Source of the DNA: an uncultured Treponema sp.
GTDB lineage: Bacteria > Spirochaetota > Spirochaetia > Treponematales > Treponemataceae
Assembly (NCBI GenBank): GCA_934667505.1
Contig: CAKULY010000005.1
Span: 1 to 64,000, forward strand
Length of the DNA stretch: 64,000 nt
Reading direction: 5' to 3'
Shown here: piece after piece, positions 23,621 to 32,544 of the stretch
How positions within the stretch are numbered: position 1 is the stretch's first letter
Layout of the letters: each line of letters begins with the position of its first letter
Notes under the pieces: generated by a model
Told to the model about the DNA's origin: nothing
The model's database searches: none
What the model saw: only the letters and a program-made list of their open reading frames with translations
Program-made: the position numbers and the translations under genes

Positions 23621-25044
23621 TACACTACTGCAATTTTTTTGCGAGGAAGTTTTCCAGAAAGGACTCCGTCCTTTGCAGTAAACTTTAAGCCGTTCGCTTT
23701 ATCAACATAGATTCCATCAGGCAAGTCTATTTTTAGCGAGATTTTCTCAGAGCCGGAATCATTTGCATTTATCATAACGACGCCTTTTTCCCCTCTTTTT
23801 ATAAAGAGAACTGAAGTCGTTTTTCCGTTAAGCAGTTTTTCATCCTCACCAATCATGGCTTTCCTAAAGGAATTTACGGCAACTACTTCAGGATTCTTAA
23901 ACTCGTCGTTACCAATATCACCTATTTTAGAAACTCCAGGAAACTGAGTCGCCTCTGCTCCTTGAGGACGATTAAAAAAAAGCGGAGTTCCCTGAGCGCG
24001 AGCGCAGACAATAGCCCAGCCCATGCGCAGCTGCCAGTTTGTAAGTTTTGCAGATTCGCCATAGTTAGCATAAGTGTCGTGGGATTCTACCCAAGTTACA
24101 ATATTATTTGGGCTAGGATGCTTCCAGTTTGAAAGACCTTTAGCGTTCAGTTTTCCAAGTCTGACTGCCATGCGCAAAACTTCACCATAATTCGACGCCG
24201 TAACTGGAAAAAACTTTGCATAATCTGATTCTCTAGAATTAGCGCCTTGCAAAACTTCGCCATAGATAAAAAGCTCATCAGCTTTGTGGACTCTTTCGCC
24301 GTTCAAATCCTGTTTTCCCGTAAAAATCGGCCAAAAGTTGTTTTCTTTGCTATAAGGGTCTTTCGGGTCGTCTGGCAAACCTATGTGCTTTGCAGTATCG
24401 TACCTAAAACCATCCGCGCCATTATCAATCAAGTCGTTTACATACTTCATGTAATAGGCTTGAAACAGGGGATTTTCAGTATTTACATCTGGAAGACCTC
24501 CCATTTGCGCTGTAGTACATTCAAGCCGGTTTGAATAATCTCTTATTCCGTGGTCGTTGTTTTTATGGAAGAGTTTTTCCATTCCACCAACGGCTTCTAT
24601 AAATTCTGGACTGATATTTTTTAAGCGAGGAGTTGTATGATTTGGCAAAACATCAACAATCACATAAATTCCTAGCTCATCGGCTTTTCTGCACATGGAA
24701 ATAAAATCATCCCTAGTTCCAAGCTGATAATTGCCAATTTTCCAGTCTGTAGGCTGATAGTGATAGTACCACTTTCCAGTAAGGTCATCGCTCATGAAAT
24801 TAAGCTCCCCATAATCGCCTACAACGCAAGCGTTTGCTGGAGAAGTTTGAAGAGCTGTAAACCCAGCTTCTTTTATAGCTTCAAGATTTTCTTCTATAGT
24901 TTTAAAAGACCAGCACCAGCAGTGCAAGATTGCGCCTTCTTTTACATCTTTTTTTGGCTGGGCAAAAATAGAGCTTGCAGATAAAAACAATTCTGCAAAA
25001 AGAACTGCAGCAAAAATACTAACAAAACGATTTTTCTTTTTCAT
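23617..25044 (-). CDS. Secreted alpha-amylase (GH13)
   Basis: 475 residues. A signal peptide occupies residues 1-28, with a hydrophobic core and cleavage after SSIFA. The GH13 barrel follows: ILHCWCWSFKTI, DVLPNHT (region I), GADGFRYDTAKHI with the Asp nucleophile (region II), FIYGEVLQG with the acid/base Glu (region III) and VTWVESHDTYANYG with the transition-state Asp (region IV). It should hydrolyse internal alpha-1,4 links of starch or glycogen outside the inner membrane. A GGAG site precedes the ATG. The upstream spacer contains a conspicuous inverted repeat that may be a regulator site. No sugar transporter or regulator adjoins it. Confidence 0.9.
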   Translation of the reverse strand: MKKKNRFVSIFAAVLFAELFLSASSIFAQPKKDVKEGAILHCWCWSFKTIEENLEAIKEAGFTALQTSPANACVVGDYGELNFMSDDLTGKWYYHYQPTDWKIGNYQLGTRDDFISMCRKADELGIYVIVDVLPNHTTPRLKNISPEFIEAVGGMEKLFHKNNDHGIRDYSNRLECTTAQMGGLPDVNTENPLFQAYYMKYVNDLIDNGADGFRYDTAKHIGLPDDPKDPYSKENNFWPIFTGKQDLNGERVHKADELFIYGEVLQGANSRESDYAKFFPVTASNYGEVLRMAVRLGKLNAKGLSNWKHPSPNNIVTWVESHDTYANYGESAKLTNWQLRMGWAIVCARAQGTPLFFNRPQGAEATQFPGVSKIGDIGNDEFKNPEVVAVNSFRKAMIGEDEKLLNGKTTSVLFIKRGEKGVVMINANDSGSEKISLKIDLPDGIYVDKANGLKFTAKDGVLSGKLPRKKIAVVY

Positions 25045-25060
25045 AAAATCTCCAAGATAG

Positions 25061-25100
25061 TCTGGTCAAGGTACGCTTTCGCTCAAGACCTTGAGCCAGA
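25061..25100. promoter_or_regulatory. Inverted repeat upstream of the amylase gene
   Basis: TCTGGTCAAGGT and ACCTTGAGCCAGA pair imperfectly across about 15 bp, and the right part also contains the perfect palindrome CTCAAGACCTTGAG. It lies 17 bp before the amylase ATG, in its leader. It may be an operator, or a hairpin acting as the terminator of the upstream SpiroCoCo gene in the other direction; no T-run supports the latter. Confidence 0.35.
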
Positions 25101-25158
25101 TGTTTTAAGGTTCATATAAAACTTAAATCAAAGCGACTCGCAAAAGCAAGATTCACGG

Positions 25159-28100
25159 CTAAAGGTCCATATCAGGACGAGTGTCAAGAATCATTTGAAC
25201 TTCTCCAAGTGAAAGCTTTGTACGTCTTACGATTTCCTCATCTTTCCAGCCTTCACGCTTTAAAAATCTAACCTGCTCTTTCATCTGCGGTGTAATTCTA
25301 CTTTCTTTAGGAGGATTTAATTTAACTTCCGAAGCGGTTATTGTTTTTAAAACATCAAGTTTTATTCCAACTTGCTTATCAAGATCCAGCAGACGTTCCT
25401 CTATATGACCTAAGCCGCTTCTTGCAGAATTGATTTGCTGAATTTTTTCTTCTGTTTCAGAAATAATGCTCTGCAAGTTAGAAAGTTTTTCCGCCGCATC
25501 ATAAATCTTTGGAGAACTCTTTAGAATATCATCAACATTTTTTTGCACATCGCGTATTTCTTCTGGCAAAGTTTCCGACTGACGCGAACAACTTCTTAAT
25601 CTGTCTTCGATATTCTTTAGATTTTCAAAAGACGTGTCTACATCCGCAATTACACGTTCAATAACTTCTTTTTTCTGATCAAGTCTGTCGTAGCGGGCAG
25701 AAATAGATGCTAATGAGTCTTTAAAATCACGGACGCTAACCTCCATTGACTGCAAATCATCGTAAGTAGTGTTTAGCTCGCTGATTTTTTGATCGATAGT
25801 AGAAGATATTTGAATCAGCTTGCCATACTTTTGCTCAATGGCGTCAACTTTTGTTTCTTCTTTCTTGAAATCTTCTATTTTTTGCTCAGTTTCTTCCTTC
25901 ATCTTGCAAATATCATTAAACTGACCTGTAACTGCAAGCGACATATCCTTAAATTTTTCAAGACGCTCAAAATCATCTTTTAAGATTTCAATTTTATCAT
26001 CAAGATTCTTTTTCATCTGCTCCGCTTTTTCGTAAAGCCCCATCTGGGTTCTAATCGCGTCAAGCTCTTTTTTCAATTCGCTCATGCGCGTAAACATTTC
26101 GTTTGAATCGCCTTGAATTTTCATAACAAAGGCAGTCTGCTCGTTGCGATTTTTTTCAGAAAGATTTTGAATTTCAGTATTTAATTCTTGCATCTTTCTA
26201 GAGGCATCAAGATTTTGAACTTTTACGCGTTCTTCAGTATCTTTAAGCATCTGCTCGTACATAGTTTCAAGAGTTTTTACAATATCATCTGCTCGGTTTT
26301 CATAACTTTCCAAAGACTTTTGCGTCTTGCCGTCCAGTTCTTCAATCTTTTGTTCAGACTGGTCAAGGATTTGCTGATATTCATTTTCCATATAGGATTC
26401 AGCATCTTTTACCTTTTTAAGAGAAAGTTCTTTTAACCCTTCAAGCTCAGTTGCAAACATCTGCTTAGACTCATCAAACTGATGCTTTATCTGCTGCTTC
26501 CAGGTGTTAAACTCGCCGAGAGCGGAATCTATTGTAGAAGAGCTTGTTTCCTGCCTGCTGTGAACCCCTTCTTCAAAAGTCTTTAAATTTTGAAGCATTT
26601 CCGTCTGAACTTTTTCTAACTGAAGATTCATATTCTTTTCAATTCGTTCCAGCGTAAGTTTCATGAACTCATCTGTTTTGGAATTTGCACCATTAACCTT
26701 GTCTTCCATTTCTGAAGAAAAAGTTCCTACCAGACTTTTTATTTGTGTCATCTGGGTTTGAATAGAATCAACGGTTTCATCAATCCCGACTTTTACTCTA
26801 GAAGTCTGTTCTTCTGTCTTTTTTTGAAGATTTGCAAGCCTTGATTTTAACTCCTCGCTGTAACCAGCTTCCATTGCTTTCAAGGAATCTTCATAGTCAT
26901 TTGTGAATGTATTTATTTTTCCGTCAAATGAATTTTTCCAAGAAATTAAATCTTCATTTATTTTATCAGCGCGAGTTTTTAAATCGCGGTCGAAGTCTTC
27001 TTCAAAGCCGTGCAAACGCTCGCTGATGTTTCCAATAGAAGTCTGCTTGAGTTGCTCCATTTTTTCTTCTATTGCGTTCAGCTCATTTTCAACCTGCTCG
27101 GAATTTTCTTTTACTGAATTTGCGAACTGTTCTTGACGCTTTTGCTGTTCTTGAGTAAACGTATCAAATGACTTTAAAACACGAGAGCTCACTTCATCCA
27201 TCGCAGCTTTTAAACTCTTTTCAAGATAATCAACGTCGTTGCCGCCGGCTTCAATTCTTGAAAGGCGGTACTCCAAGTCTTTTTTATAAGAAGAAAGCTG
27301 TTCGTCCACGTTTGCCAAAGCGGCAGCTTGCTGCTGTTCGCAAGCCATTCGTATTTTGTCAGAAGAATTATGCAACAGTTCATCCAGTTCCGCCATTTTT
27401 TTATTTGAAGTCTGCTTAAATTCTTCAATTTTTTTATCAATGGCTTTAACTTTTTCGGTAAGCTCAGGCTCGACCTCTTCAACCCTTGCAAATGCAGAAT
27501 CACATTCCTGCCTAACTCTAGCTACAGTAGATTCCGCCGTTTGCACAGAAGTTTCTACATCGCGCGAGATTGTATTTAAAGTTTCAGAAAGCTGATTTTT
27601 AACATCTTCTATTTTATTTTGAAGCTCTGCATTGTACTTTTCTATATTATTTTCCGCTTCAAGGCTAAACTTTTCATAAGCAACATTTTCTTTTTCGCTC
27701 GCCTTTGCAATCGCATCTTCAAACAAAGACGAATAAGTCTGCTGAACTTCGGCAATTTTTGAATCGATAACGTTTTGAAAAGCCTGCATATTTTTTGAAT
27801 TTTCCTGAATCATCTGAGAAAGTTCTGAAGAATTATCCTTTGCGCTTTCCAATTTAGATTCAAATTCTTGTTTCAAATCATCAATCTGCTGGCGGTACGC
27901 CTGACCAAAACTTTCGATTTTTTCAACAATATCTTCATTTATGCTGTTTTCTTTCTCGTTGTAAAAGCTTTCTACAGTCTGAATGCGCGTGCTTAGTTCG
28001 CCAGAACTGTGAGAGAACCGTTCGTCCAATTCTTTAAAAGAAACTTGATACTTTTGCTGCATTTGGTCCAGCTGATTAAGATAACTTTCTTGGAAGCTAG

Positions 28101-29460
28101 AAACCTGCTGAGAACACACAGAGTCGGATTCGTCAATTTTTTGCCGCAACTCTGCAATTCTATTTTCATTTTTTCCGTCAATTGAATTCAAAATAGAATC
28201 ATATTTTTCTACAATGGAATCCAAGTGCAGTTTATATTTTTCTGCAAGCGCAGAAATCTGTTTTTTACATTTTTCTTCAGTGTCAGAAATTTTCTGCTGC
28301 AAATCTGTAAGCCTAGAATCGCTTTTTCCGCCGACAAGCTCTAACTGCTTGTTGTATTTTTCGCATAGAGAATTTATTTTTTCGCCGCAATCGTTTGAAA
28401 AACTGTCTATATACCCGCGGCACTTTGAATCAAGTTCCACGAACTTTTCTTTCAGTTTTTCAATTACTGAATCACTGGAATCTTTTAATTGAGAATGAAT
28501 ATCTGCGTTTGAATTGTCGATTTTCTGCTCTATCTCTGAAGATTTCTGCTTAAATTTTATGGACAGTTCTTGATAAATCTGATTATATTTTTTATCAAAC
28601 TCTAAAACCTTTGAATCTGCATTAGAAACAAGCGCAGAACTTTTTCCTTCTAAAAGGGCTTGAAGCGCATTAAATTTTTCATCAATCTGCTTTTGAAGCT
28701 CTTCAGTTTTTTGTTCAAGCTGTTCTGTATAAGAATCAGTCTTATCCTGCGTTCTTTTGCTTAGATGCAAAAATGCTTCATCTTCAAGCTTTTCTGCCTT
28801 CAAGCTAGCTTCTTCATAAACACCGTTTATTTCCTGCTGGAACGAATTTAAAGCCTTCTTTGCCCCGTCTTCAATCGCAATAAAATCAGCTTTTAATTTT
28901 TCGCCGTGGCTATCGTATTCTGAAAGAAGCCTGTTTCCAAGCGCCTTGAGCTGTTCGCCATTTTTTGTTGAAAATTCTTTTGAAATTTCAGGAATCCGCT
29001 TTTCAAGCCTGTCTAAATCGCCTTTTTGTTCATTTAAGCGATAATTAACCTTTTCTATAATCAAAGACTCTTTTTTTAAGGCTTCAAGGTTTTGTTCAAC
29101 CTTGGCAGTCATTTCAATGAGCTCGTTTACAAACTTGTCGTAAGAATTAATTTTTTCTTCTATATTCTTAACAGCGTTTGAATCAGAAGAAAGGTTTTCT
29201 GTCATCTTTTTAAAATCAGCAATTTGTTTTTCAAGACGGTTTACCGCGGCTACGGCTTGTATCTGTTTTGTGTCAAGTTCTGCCGTTACATTCGAAAGAT
29301 TTTTTTCTTTTCCATGAAAGTATGAATCAAATTCGCCAAGACACTTGTCAGCATATCGCTTTACTTTTTCCATAGACTGATTATTTTTATCAACTACATG
29401 CAAAGCATAAGAAACAGCGGCGGCTATAATACCTGCTATAAGAATCGTAATAATCTGCAT
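25159..29460 (-). CDS. Giant coiled-coil protein with N-terminal anchor (SpiroCoCo type)
   Basis: 1433 residues from the ATG at 29460; a TTG six codons upstream is in frame but less likely. A single hydrophobic helix (IITILIAGIIAAAVSYAL, residues 2-19) anchors the protein. From residue 25 to about 1380 it is almost continuous heptad coiled coil, very rich in Glu, Lys, Gln and Ser, with short repeated phrases such as the QQKISDTEEKCKKQI and QRQKIDESDSVC kinds around residues 390-460. The last 45 residues are different: TPQMKEQVRFLKREGWKDEEIVRRTKLSLGEV looks like a helix-turn-helix, ending in DMDL. This plan matches the long spirochaete coiled-coil family called SpiroCoCo. A structural or cytoskeletal role is inferred; function is unproven. 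Confidence 0.75.
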   Translation of the reverse strand: MQIITILIAGIIAAAVSYALHVVDKNNQSMEKVKRYADKCLGEFDSYFHGKEKNLSNVTAELDTKQIQAVAAVNRLEKQIADFKKMTENLSSDSNAVKNIEEKINSYDKFVNELIEMTAKVEQNLEALKKESLIIEKVNYRLNEQKGDLDRLEKRIPEISKEFSTKNGEQLKALGNRLLSEYDSHGEKLKADFIAIEDGAKKALNSFQQEINGVYEEASLKAEKLEDEAFLHLSKRTQDKTDSYTEQLEQKTEELQKQIDEKFNALQALLEGKSSALVSNADSKVLEFDKKYNQIYQELSIKFKQKSSEIEQKIDNSNADIHSQLKDSSDSVIEKLKEKFVELDSKCRGYIDSFSNDCGEKINSLCEKYNKQLELVGGKSDSRLTDLQQKISDTEEKCKKQISALAEKYKLHLDSIVEKYDSILNSIDGKNENRIAELRQKIDESDSVCSQQVSSFQESYLNQLDQMQQKYQVSFKELDERFSHSSGELSTRIQTVESFYNEKENSINEDIVEKIESFGQAYRQQIDDLKQEFESKLESAKDNSSELSQMIQENSKNMQAFQNVIDSKIAEVQQTYSSLFEDAIAKASEKENVAYEKFSLEAENNIEKYNAELQNKIEDVKNQLSETLNTISRDVETSVQTAESTVARVRQECDSAFARVEEVEPELTEKVKAIDKKIEEFKQTSNKKMAELDELLHNSSDKIRMACEQQQAAALANVDEQLSSYKKDLEYRLSRIEAGGNDVDYLEKSLKAAMDEVSSRVLKSFDTFTQEQQKRQEQFANSVKENSEQVENELNAIEEKMEQLKQTSIGNISERLHGFEEDFDRDLKTRADKINEDLISWKNSFDGKINTFTNDYEDSLKAMEAGYSEELKSRLANLQKKTEEQTSRVKVGIDETVDSIQTQMTQIKSLVGTFSSEMEDKVNGANSKTDEFMKLTLERIEKNMNLQLEKVQTEMLQNLKTFEEGVHSRQETSSSTIDSALGEFNTWKQQIKHQFDESKQMFATELEGLKELSLKKVKDAESYMENEYQQILDQSEQKIEELDGKTQKSLESYENRADDIVKTLETMYEQMLKDTEERVKVQNLDASRKMQELNTEIQNLSEKNRNEQTAFVMKIQGDSNEMFTRMSELKKELDAIRTQMGLYEKAEQMKKNLDDKIEILKDDFERLEKFKDMSLAVTGQFNDICKMKEETEQKIEDFKKEETKVDAIEQKYGKLIQISSTIDQKISELNTTYDDLQSMEVSVRDFKDSLASISARYDRLDQKKEVIERVIADVDTSFENLKNIEDRLRSCSRQSETLPEEIRDVQKNVDDILKSSPKIYDAAEKLSNLQSIISETEEKIQQINSARSGLGHIEERLLDLDKQVGIKLDVLKTITASEVKLNPPKESRITPQMKEQVRFLKREGWKDEEIVRRTKLSLGEVQMILDTRPDMDL

Positions 29461-29502
29461 TTTTTGTTTCCCACCCAAAAAAATGTATTTCAGAAAGTCT
29501 GA

Positions 29503-30189
29503 CTATTTTAACACAATATCCATAAATTGACGATAGTTTGAAAAGCAAATCTCTGAATCTTTTATTTGCTTTCTAAAAAGTCTATATCGCAATGGAAGTA
29601 AATATGCGGTTTTCATTCCAGCGTTGTGCGCTCCAACTACATCGTATTTATAACTATTTCCCACATAAAGAATTTTTGAAGGCTCAACGCCTAGCTGCTC
29701 CGCCATTTTTATAAATGAATAAGAATCTGGCTTTAAAGCGCCTAGAGCTTCTGTTCCGAGAATAACGTCGCAATACTTTTTTACACCCCAAATCTCGCCT
29801 TTTTGCTCCGGAGGAAAATCCGAAAGGAGCGCTATTTTTAATCCTGATTCTTTAAGTTTTTTAAAAGTTTCCGGCACATTTTTATAGCAAGGAATGTGAT
29901 TAAAATAAGGAGCAAGCCCCTTGTAGACTATTCTATCAAGTTTTTTTTGAACTTCTTCTGGAGATTTGCGGACTCTTTCCGCCATCTTTTGAGCTTGCAA
30001 CTCCATAAAATTTGCAGCCGGTTTTATTCCGTGCATTTTAGAGCGAACAATTCCATAATGAAGATAAAAAATACAATGAAAGACATAATTAAAAATCGCT
30101 CTTACATGAAGTTTCCACTGAGGATATAAAGTTCCGTCAATATCAAAGGCAACTGCTTCGATTTCGCCTACATTTTTAATATTAATCAC
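29503..30189 (-). CDS. HAD-superfamily hydrolase (phosphatase-like)
   Basis: 228 residues from a GTG at 30189 that has GGAG six nucleotides upstream; a TTG at 30201 would put that site inside the gene. Motif I is AFDIDGTLYP with the nucleophile Asp and second Asp, motif II is ALLSDFPP, and motif III/IV appear as LKPDSYSFIKMAEQL and ILYVGNSYKYDVVGAHNAGMKT. An alpha-helical cap lies between motifs I and II. The substrate cannot be read; many such enzymes act on sugar or nucleotide phosphates. It sits 19 nt after the TonB-like gene and 42 nt before the SpiroCoCo gene, so it is probably cotranscribed. Confidence 0.85.
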   Translation of the reverse strand: MINIKNVGEIEAVAFDIDGTLYPQWKLHVRAIFNYVFHCIFYLHYGIVRSKMHGIKPAANFMELQAQKMAERVRKSPEEVQKKLDRIVYKGLAPYFNHIPCYKNVPETFKKLKESGLKIALLSDFPPEQKGEIWGVKKYCDVILGTEALGALKPDSYSFIKMAEQLGVEPSKILYVGNSYKYDVVGAHNAGMKTAYLLPLRYRLFRKQIKDSEICFSNYRQFMDIVLK

Positions 30190-30208
30190 GATATTCTCCA
30201 AAAAGACA

Positions 30209-31303
30209 CTATCTTAATATGATACTATACTCAAAGCCTGCCTGTCCATCATTTTTTGCTTGCTCAAAGCGCCAGCGCGAAATTTGCTCTTTAATTTCAG
30301 ACTGAATTGGCTCAGGAATCGCAGCGCTCGGTTTAAAGATAATTCCGCCAGAAGGAATGTTGCCGGAAGCCAAAATTCTAAATGTAATCAAAACTGTTCT
30401 AGAGCTGTCTATAAGACTGGCGTTTTCAGAAGAAATTTTTATAACAGGCTCTTTTGGTTCTATAAGAAGCCTTGAAGAGCCGTCTGCAAGCTTTACAGAA
30501 ACTTTTCCATCAGATGAACGCGAAGAACTGGAAAATGGCGCTGCGCTGATTTCTCCGCTAGAGGAAGAAACTGCGGCAACGATTTTGCCTAAGCTGCTTA
30601 CCGTAGATTCAGAAGCTGATGATTGAGCAGAAGTTGTTTCAGCCGAAGATGCGACAACTGGACCGTTTGCGCTTTCTGCAAGAATGCCAGCGGCTCCTTG
30701 CAAGGCACTTTGTTTAGGCACAGAAGAACTTGCAGAAGGGGCTTGATTATTATTAGAAGACGAAGAAGTAACTGTAGATTTTTCAAACATACTATCAAAA
30801 TCGTCGGCGGTGTAAGATTTTTTCTTTGCAGACGTTTGTTCTTGCCAAGACTGCTCCAAGTCTTTTTTAATCGTATAGGAAGACTTTTTATAGTTTTCTT
30901 GCGTTTCTGTCTTTTTTACTTGATTTTGATTTTCAGTTTTAACAGTTTTTGCAGGCTGCTTTTTTTCTTGCGCAGGCTGTTTTTCTGCGACAGATTTTTT
31001 TGAAGAGTCATTTTTTTCAACAGCAGTTTTTTTTGATTCCGCAGGCGCATTTTTTTTATCCGCGGCTGAAGATTCTTTTTTTTCTTCTTTTACAGATTTT
31101 TTAGAAACCGGCTCAAGCACAATTTTTACGATTTTATATTTTTCCTGAGCTTTAAATGCTGGAGAAATTGCAAAAAATACAAAAAGGATGAGCCATAAAA
31201 TAAGTGTAAAAATCAAAGAAACTTTTATGGCCTTTTTTTGAGTAGAATCCGCTGCCCTAGAATCAATTCCAGAATTTATTATTTTAAAAAATTTATTTTG
31301 CAC
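30209..31303 (-). CDS. TonB-like energy transducer
   Basis: 364 residues from a GTG start with an AAGGGAAG site. A transmembrane helix lies at about 27-50 (VSLIFTLILWLILFVFFAI). A Lys/Ser/Glu-rich spacer spans about 70-160 and a Ser-rich segment 175-265. The C-terminal 85 residues have the TonB fold pattern: SSRTVLITFRILASGNIP, then IQSEIKEQISRWRFEQA, then FEYSIILR. The long low-complexity middle would span the periplasm. It lies 88 nt after exbD and completes an ExbB-ExbD-TonB set that passes proton-motive force to outer-membrane receptors. The beta-barrel candidate just upstream of exbB may be a client, which is inference. Confidence 0.75.
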   Translation of the reverse strand: MQNKFFKIINSGIDSRAADSTQKKAIKVSLIFTLILWLILFVFFAISPAFKAQEKYKIVKIVLEPVSKKSVKEEKKESSAADKKNAPAESKKTAVEKNDSSKKSVAEKQPAQEKKQPAKTVKTENQNQVKKTETQENYKKSSYTIKKDLEQSWQEQTSAKKKSYTADDFDSMFEKSTVTSSSSNNNQAPSASSSVPKQSALQGAAGILAESANGPVVASSAETTSAQSSASESTVSSLGKIVAAVSSSSGEISAAPFSSSSRSSDGKVSVKLADGSSRLLIEPKEPVIKISSENASLIDSSRTVLITFRILASGNIPSGGIIFKPSAAIPEPIQSEIKEQISRWRFEQAKNDGQAGFEYSIILR

Positions 31304-31391
31304 TCTTTTCTTCCCTTAATTATTTCCATAAAAAGAACACTTCAAAAATTCTGCTGCGCTGAAACAAAATAGAAACAGCCATTATTTTAGC

Positions 31392-31802
31392 TTACTTTTC
31401 CTTAGTGCGCAGGTTTACGGACGCATAGCCGCAACTTCTTATAACATCCAGAATTTTTACGACATTTCCATTTGTAACCTGAGAGTCTGCTTCAATGGAA
31501 ACTGGAAAATCTTCTTTTTTTACTTTTCCAGTATCAAATGACAAAAGCTCTTTTGGCAAGGTCGAAAAGGTAACGGGCTTGTCATTAAACCAGAGACTTC
31601 CATTTTTTTCTGCAGTAATTGTGATTCCTAAATTTGACGTGCTTTCGCTAGTAGTGCTTTCTGGAAGATTCATCTTTATTCCAGGCAGCATAGCGAAAGT
31701 TGTGGAAACCAAAAAGAACAGGATAAGCTGAAAAACAACGTCAAGCATAGGAGTCATGTCAATATTGGCATGAACGCCGCTTCTTCTTGCTTTTAATTTC
31801 AT
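31392..31802 (-). CDS. exbD: ExbD/TolR-family proton-channel protein
   Basis: 136 residues. The N-terminus reads RSGVHANIDMTPMLDVVFQLILFFLVSTTF; the Asp in the membrane helix (MLDVVFQL) is the proton-carrying residue of ExbD/TolR. The remaining 95 residues form a periplasmic domain with ITITAEKNGSLWFNDKPV and the closing SCGYASVNLRTKE. Its ATG overlaps the exbB stop by 4 nt. It works with ExbB as the stator-like motor energising the TonB-like protein encoded downstream. TolR is the alternative name, but the neighbouring TonB-like gene and lack of Tol-Pal genes favour ExbD. Confidence 0.88.
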   Translation of the reverse strand: MKLKARRSGVHANIDMTPMLDVVFQLILFFLVSTTFAMLPGIKMNLPESTTSESTSNLGITITAEKNGSLWFNDKPVTFSTLPKELLSFDTGKVKKEDFPVSIEADSQVTNGNVVKILDVIRSCGYASVNLRTKEK

Positions 31803-32413
31803 TGCTTTACCCGGCCTGTAATTTTAATCAACACATTTGTAACGTTTGATTCCATTTCAGAAATTCTTCTATTTACTCTAGAAACAAAATAATTATAAAA
31901 AATTACCGAAGGAATAGAAACCACAAGACCTGCAACAGTTGTTACAAGAGCTTCTGCAATTGCTCCGGCAAGCAAGGCTGGATCTCCCATTGTTCCGCCG
32001 CCGCCAAGAACACCAAACGCCTTGATGTTCCCAGTTACAGTGCCTAAAAGCCCTAGCAGAGTGGATATATTTGAAATAGTGCCTAAACCTGTAAGCAGAT
32101 GCTCAAAACGTGGAACAACTGCAGTCATTTCTGCCTCTACAGCGTCTTTCATGTCTTTTTCGTCCCAGGCGCGGCAGTCCAATGCCTTTTTTATAACTTG
32201 AGAGCAAGGAGTATCTGCATTCATACAAACCTGTTTTGCTTCTTCAAAATTCTTTTCATCCAGTAGATTTTTTAAATCAAACATAAGCTTTATGTCACGC
32301 TTCTTTATAATGTAAAAGTAGTAGCAACGTTCTATAATTATGAATGTCGCGATAATTCCACACAGAATAATTGGCAGCATTATAATTCCGCCAGCCTTTA
32401 ATGTACTAAACAT
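31799..32413 (-). CDS. exbB: ExbB/TolQ/MotA-family proton-channel protein
   Basis: 204 residues from the ATG at 32413, which has GGGAG five nucleotides upstream; the ATG at 32425 lacks a site. Helix 1 is at about 8-30 (GIIMLPIILCGIIATFIIIE). The large cytoplasmic loop is followed by two helices with GLGTISNISTLLGLLGTVTGNIKAF and ALVTTVAGLVVSIPSVIFYNYF, the canonical MotA_ExbB signature. It forms the pentameric channel around ExbD in the inner membrane. The 131-bp spacer upstream contains a short hairpin repeat also found before the gene at 50848. Confidence 0.9.
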   Translation of the reverse strand: MFSTLKAGGIIMLPIILCGIIATFIIIERCYYFYIIKKRDIKLMFDLKNLLDEKNFEEAKQVCMNADTPCSQVIKKALDCRAWDEKDMKDAVEAEMTAVVPRFEHLLTGLGTISNISTLLGLLGTVTGNIKAFGVLGGGGTMGDPALLAGAIAEALVTTVAGLVVSIPSVIFYNYFVSRVNRRISEMESNVTNVLIKITGRVKQ

Positions 32414-32492
32414 ATAATCTCCCATAAAAAGCCAAGATTAAAACTTCAGTTTCAGGATTGACTTTTTATTGCAATTCCGCAACGAAGTAAAA

Positions 32493-32528
32493 AATTGCAG
32501 TTGATAAATAAGTTTGCAACGCAAACTT
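32493..32528 (-). repeat. Short hairpin repeat upstream of exbB (family 2)
   Basis: AATTGCAGTTGATAAATAAG followed by TTTGCAACGCAAACTT; AAGTTTGC and GCAAACTT form an 8-bp stem. A close copy lies at 50875-50910, in the same orientation relative to the downstream minus-strand gene. Confidence 0.55.
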
Positions 32529-32544
32529 TTTAGTAAAGCCTAAA

